Assembly: GCA_021772705.1 (NCBI GenBank)
Contig: JAJFLN010000749.1
Span: 1-5,719 of the forward strand
Direction: 5' to 3'
Length of the DNA stretch: 5,719 bases
Source: Candidatus Cloacimonadota bacterium
GTDB lineage: Bacteria > Muiribacteriota > UBA6191 > JACPRK01
Part shown: positions 5,701 to 5,719 of the stretch, one piece after another
How positions within the stretch are numbered: the first letter of the stretch is position 1
Layout: each line of letters begins with the position of its first letter
The notes under the pieces: generated by a model
Told to the model about the DNA's origin: nothing
Databases searched by the model: none
What the model saw: only the letters and a program-made list of their open reading frames with translations
Translations under genes and position numbers: made by a program

Positions 5701-5719
5701 GATCCGTTCGTCCTGAGCC
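5701..5719 (+). repeat. Start of a further palindromic repeat, cut by the window end
   Basis: GATCCGTTCG at 5701-5710 repeats 5641-5650 exactly and continues as TCCTGAGCC. From memory, GTTCGTCCTGAG-type sequences are half-sites of palindromic intergenic repeats found in many bacteria; the complementary half would lie beyond the window. TCGTCCTG (5708-5715) can also pair with CAGGACGA (5673-5680) across a 27-base loop, starting right where the preceding truncated palindrome ends. Confidence 0.45.

Larger units (their letters stand above)
5531..5719. other. Non-coding region after the ferredoxin gene
   Basis: I see no gene in these 189 bases, and the region runs off the window. At 5596-5631 CCGGGGA and TCCCCTGG can pair as a seven-pair stem with one bulged T around a 21-base loop; a smaller AGGGG/CCCCT hairpin (5618-5629) is an alternative. 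Either might mark the end of the ferredoxin transcript, but no T-run follows. From 5641 onward the sequence is made of palindromic-repeat pieces. Confidence 0.6.

Noticed and set aside
1..5719. CRISPR array, tRNA/rRNA, insertion sequence or toxin-antitoxin pair
   Set aside because: I found no regularly spaced direct repeats, cloverleaf-like sequence, transposase motifs, or paired small genes beyond the rdgB-tfoX overlap.

Overview
The window is a GC-rich (by eye, above 60%) stretch of bacterial chromosome. It holds one 3'-truncated view of a housekeeping gene, four complete protein genes, and two non-coding stretches carrying a shared palindromic repeat. A polysaccharide polymerase/ligase-type membrane protein points to a glycan-bearing cell envelope, probably Gram-negative. 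The dense GC-rich coding and mosaic of gene types would fit Acidobacteriota, a deltaproteobacterial lineage or a similar group, but no marker gene here settles the taxon.

Layout, left to right. Positions 1-255 (+) hold the C-terminal 84 codons of an RdgB/HAM1 non-canonical purine NTP pyrophosphatase. It overlaps by one base (TGATG) a 109-residue TfoX/Sxy N-terminal-domain protein (255-584, +), so the two look translationally coupled. A 28-base convergent gap with a small UUCG-loop hairpin separates them from a large minus-strand gene (613-2835). That gene encodes an O-antigen ligase/polymerase-like membrane protein with seven C-terminal TPR repeats.

A 384-base divergent intergenic region (2836-3219) follows. 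It contains a strong 46-base palindrome, a second hairpin that competes for one of its arms, and candidate minus-strand promoters. On the other side is a 552-residue phosphodiester glycosidase (NAGPA-family) protein (3220-4878, +), with an N-terminal membrane/signal segment and a possible AMIN-like domain. After an 85-base gap containing a bulged inverted repeat comes a 188-residue ferredoxin-type protein (4964-5530, +) with 16 cysteines arranged for four 4Fe-4S clusters. The last 189 bases are non-coding. They hold a truncated second copy of the palindrome and what looks like the start of another palindromic repeat running off the window.

The polymerase/ligase-like protein and the phosphodiester glycosidase are divergently transcribed and both act on glycans at or beyond the membrane, so a shared role in envelope glycan assembly or trimming is plausible but is inference only. 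The RdgB-TfoX pair and the ferredoxin have no evident link to them. I see no CRISPR array, tRNA, rRNA, transposase or phage gene. Nothing here demonstrates a wholly new system; the least ordinary features are the palindromic repeat pair with its competing hairpin and the domain architectures of the two envelope proteins.
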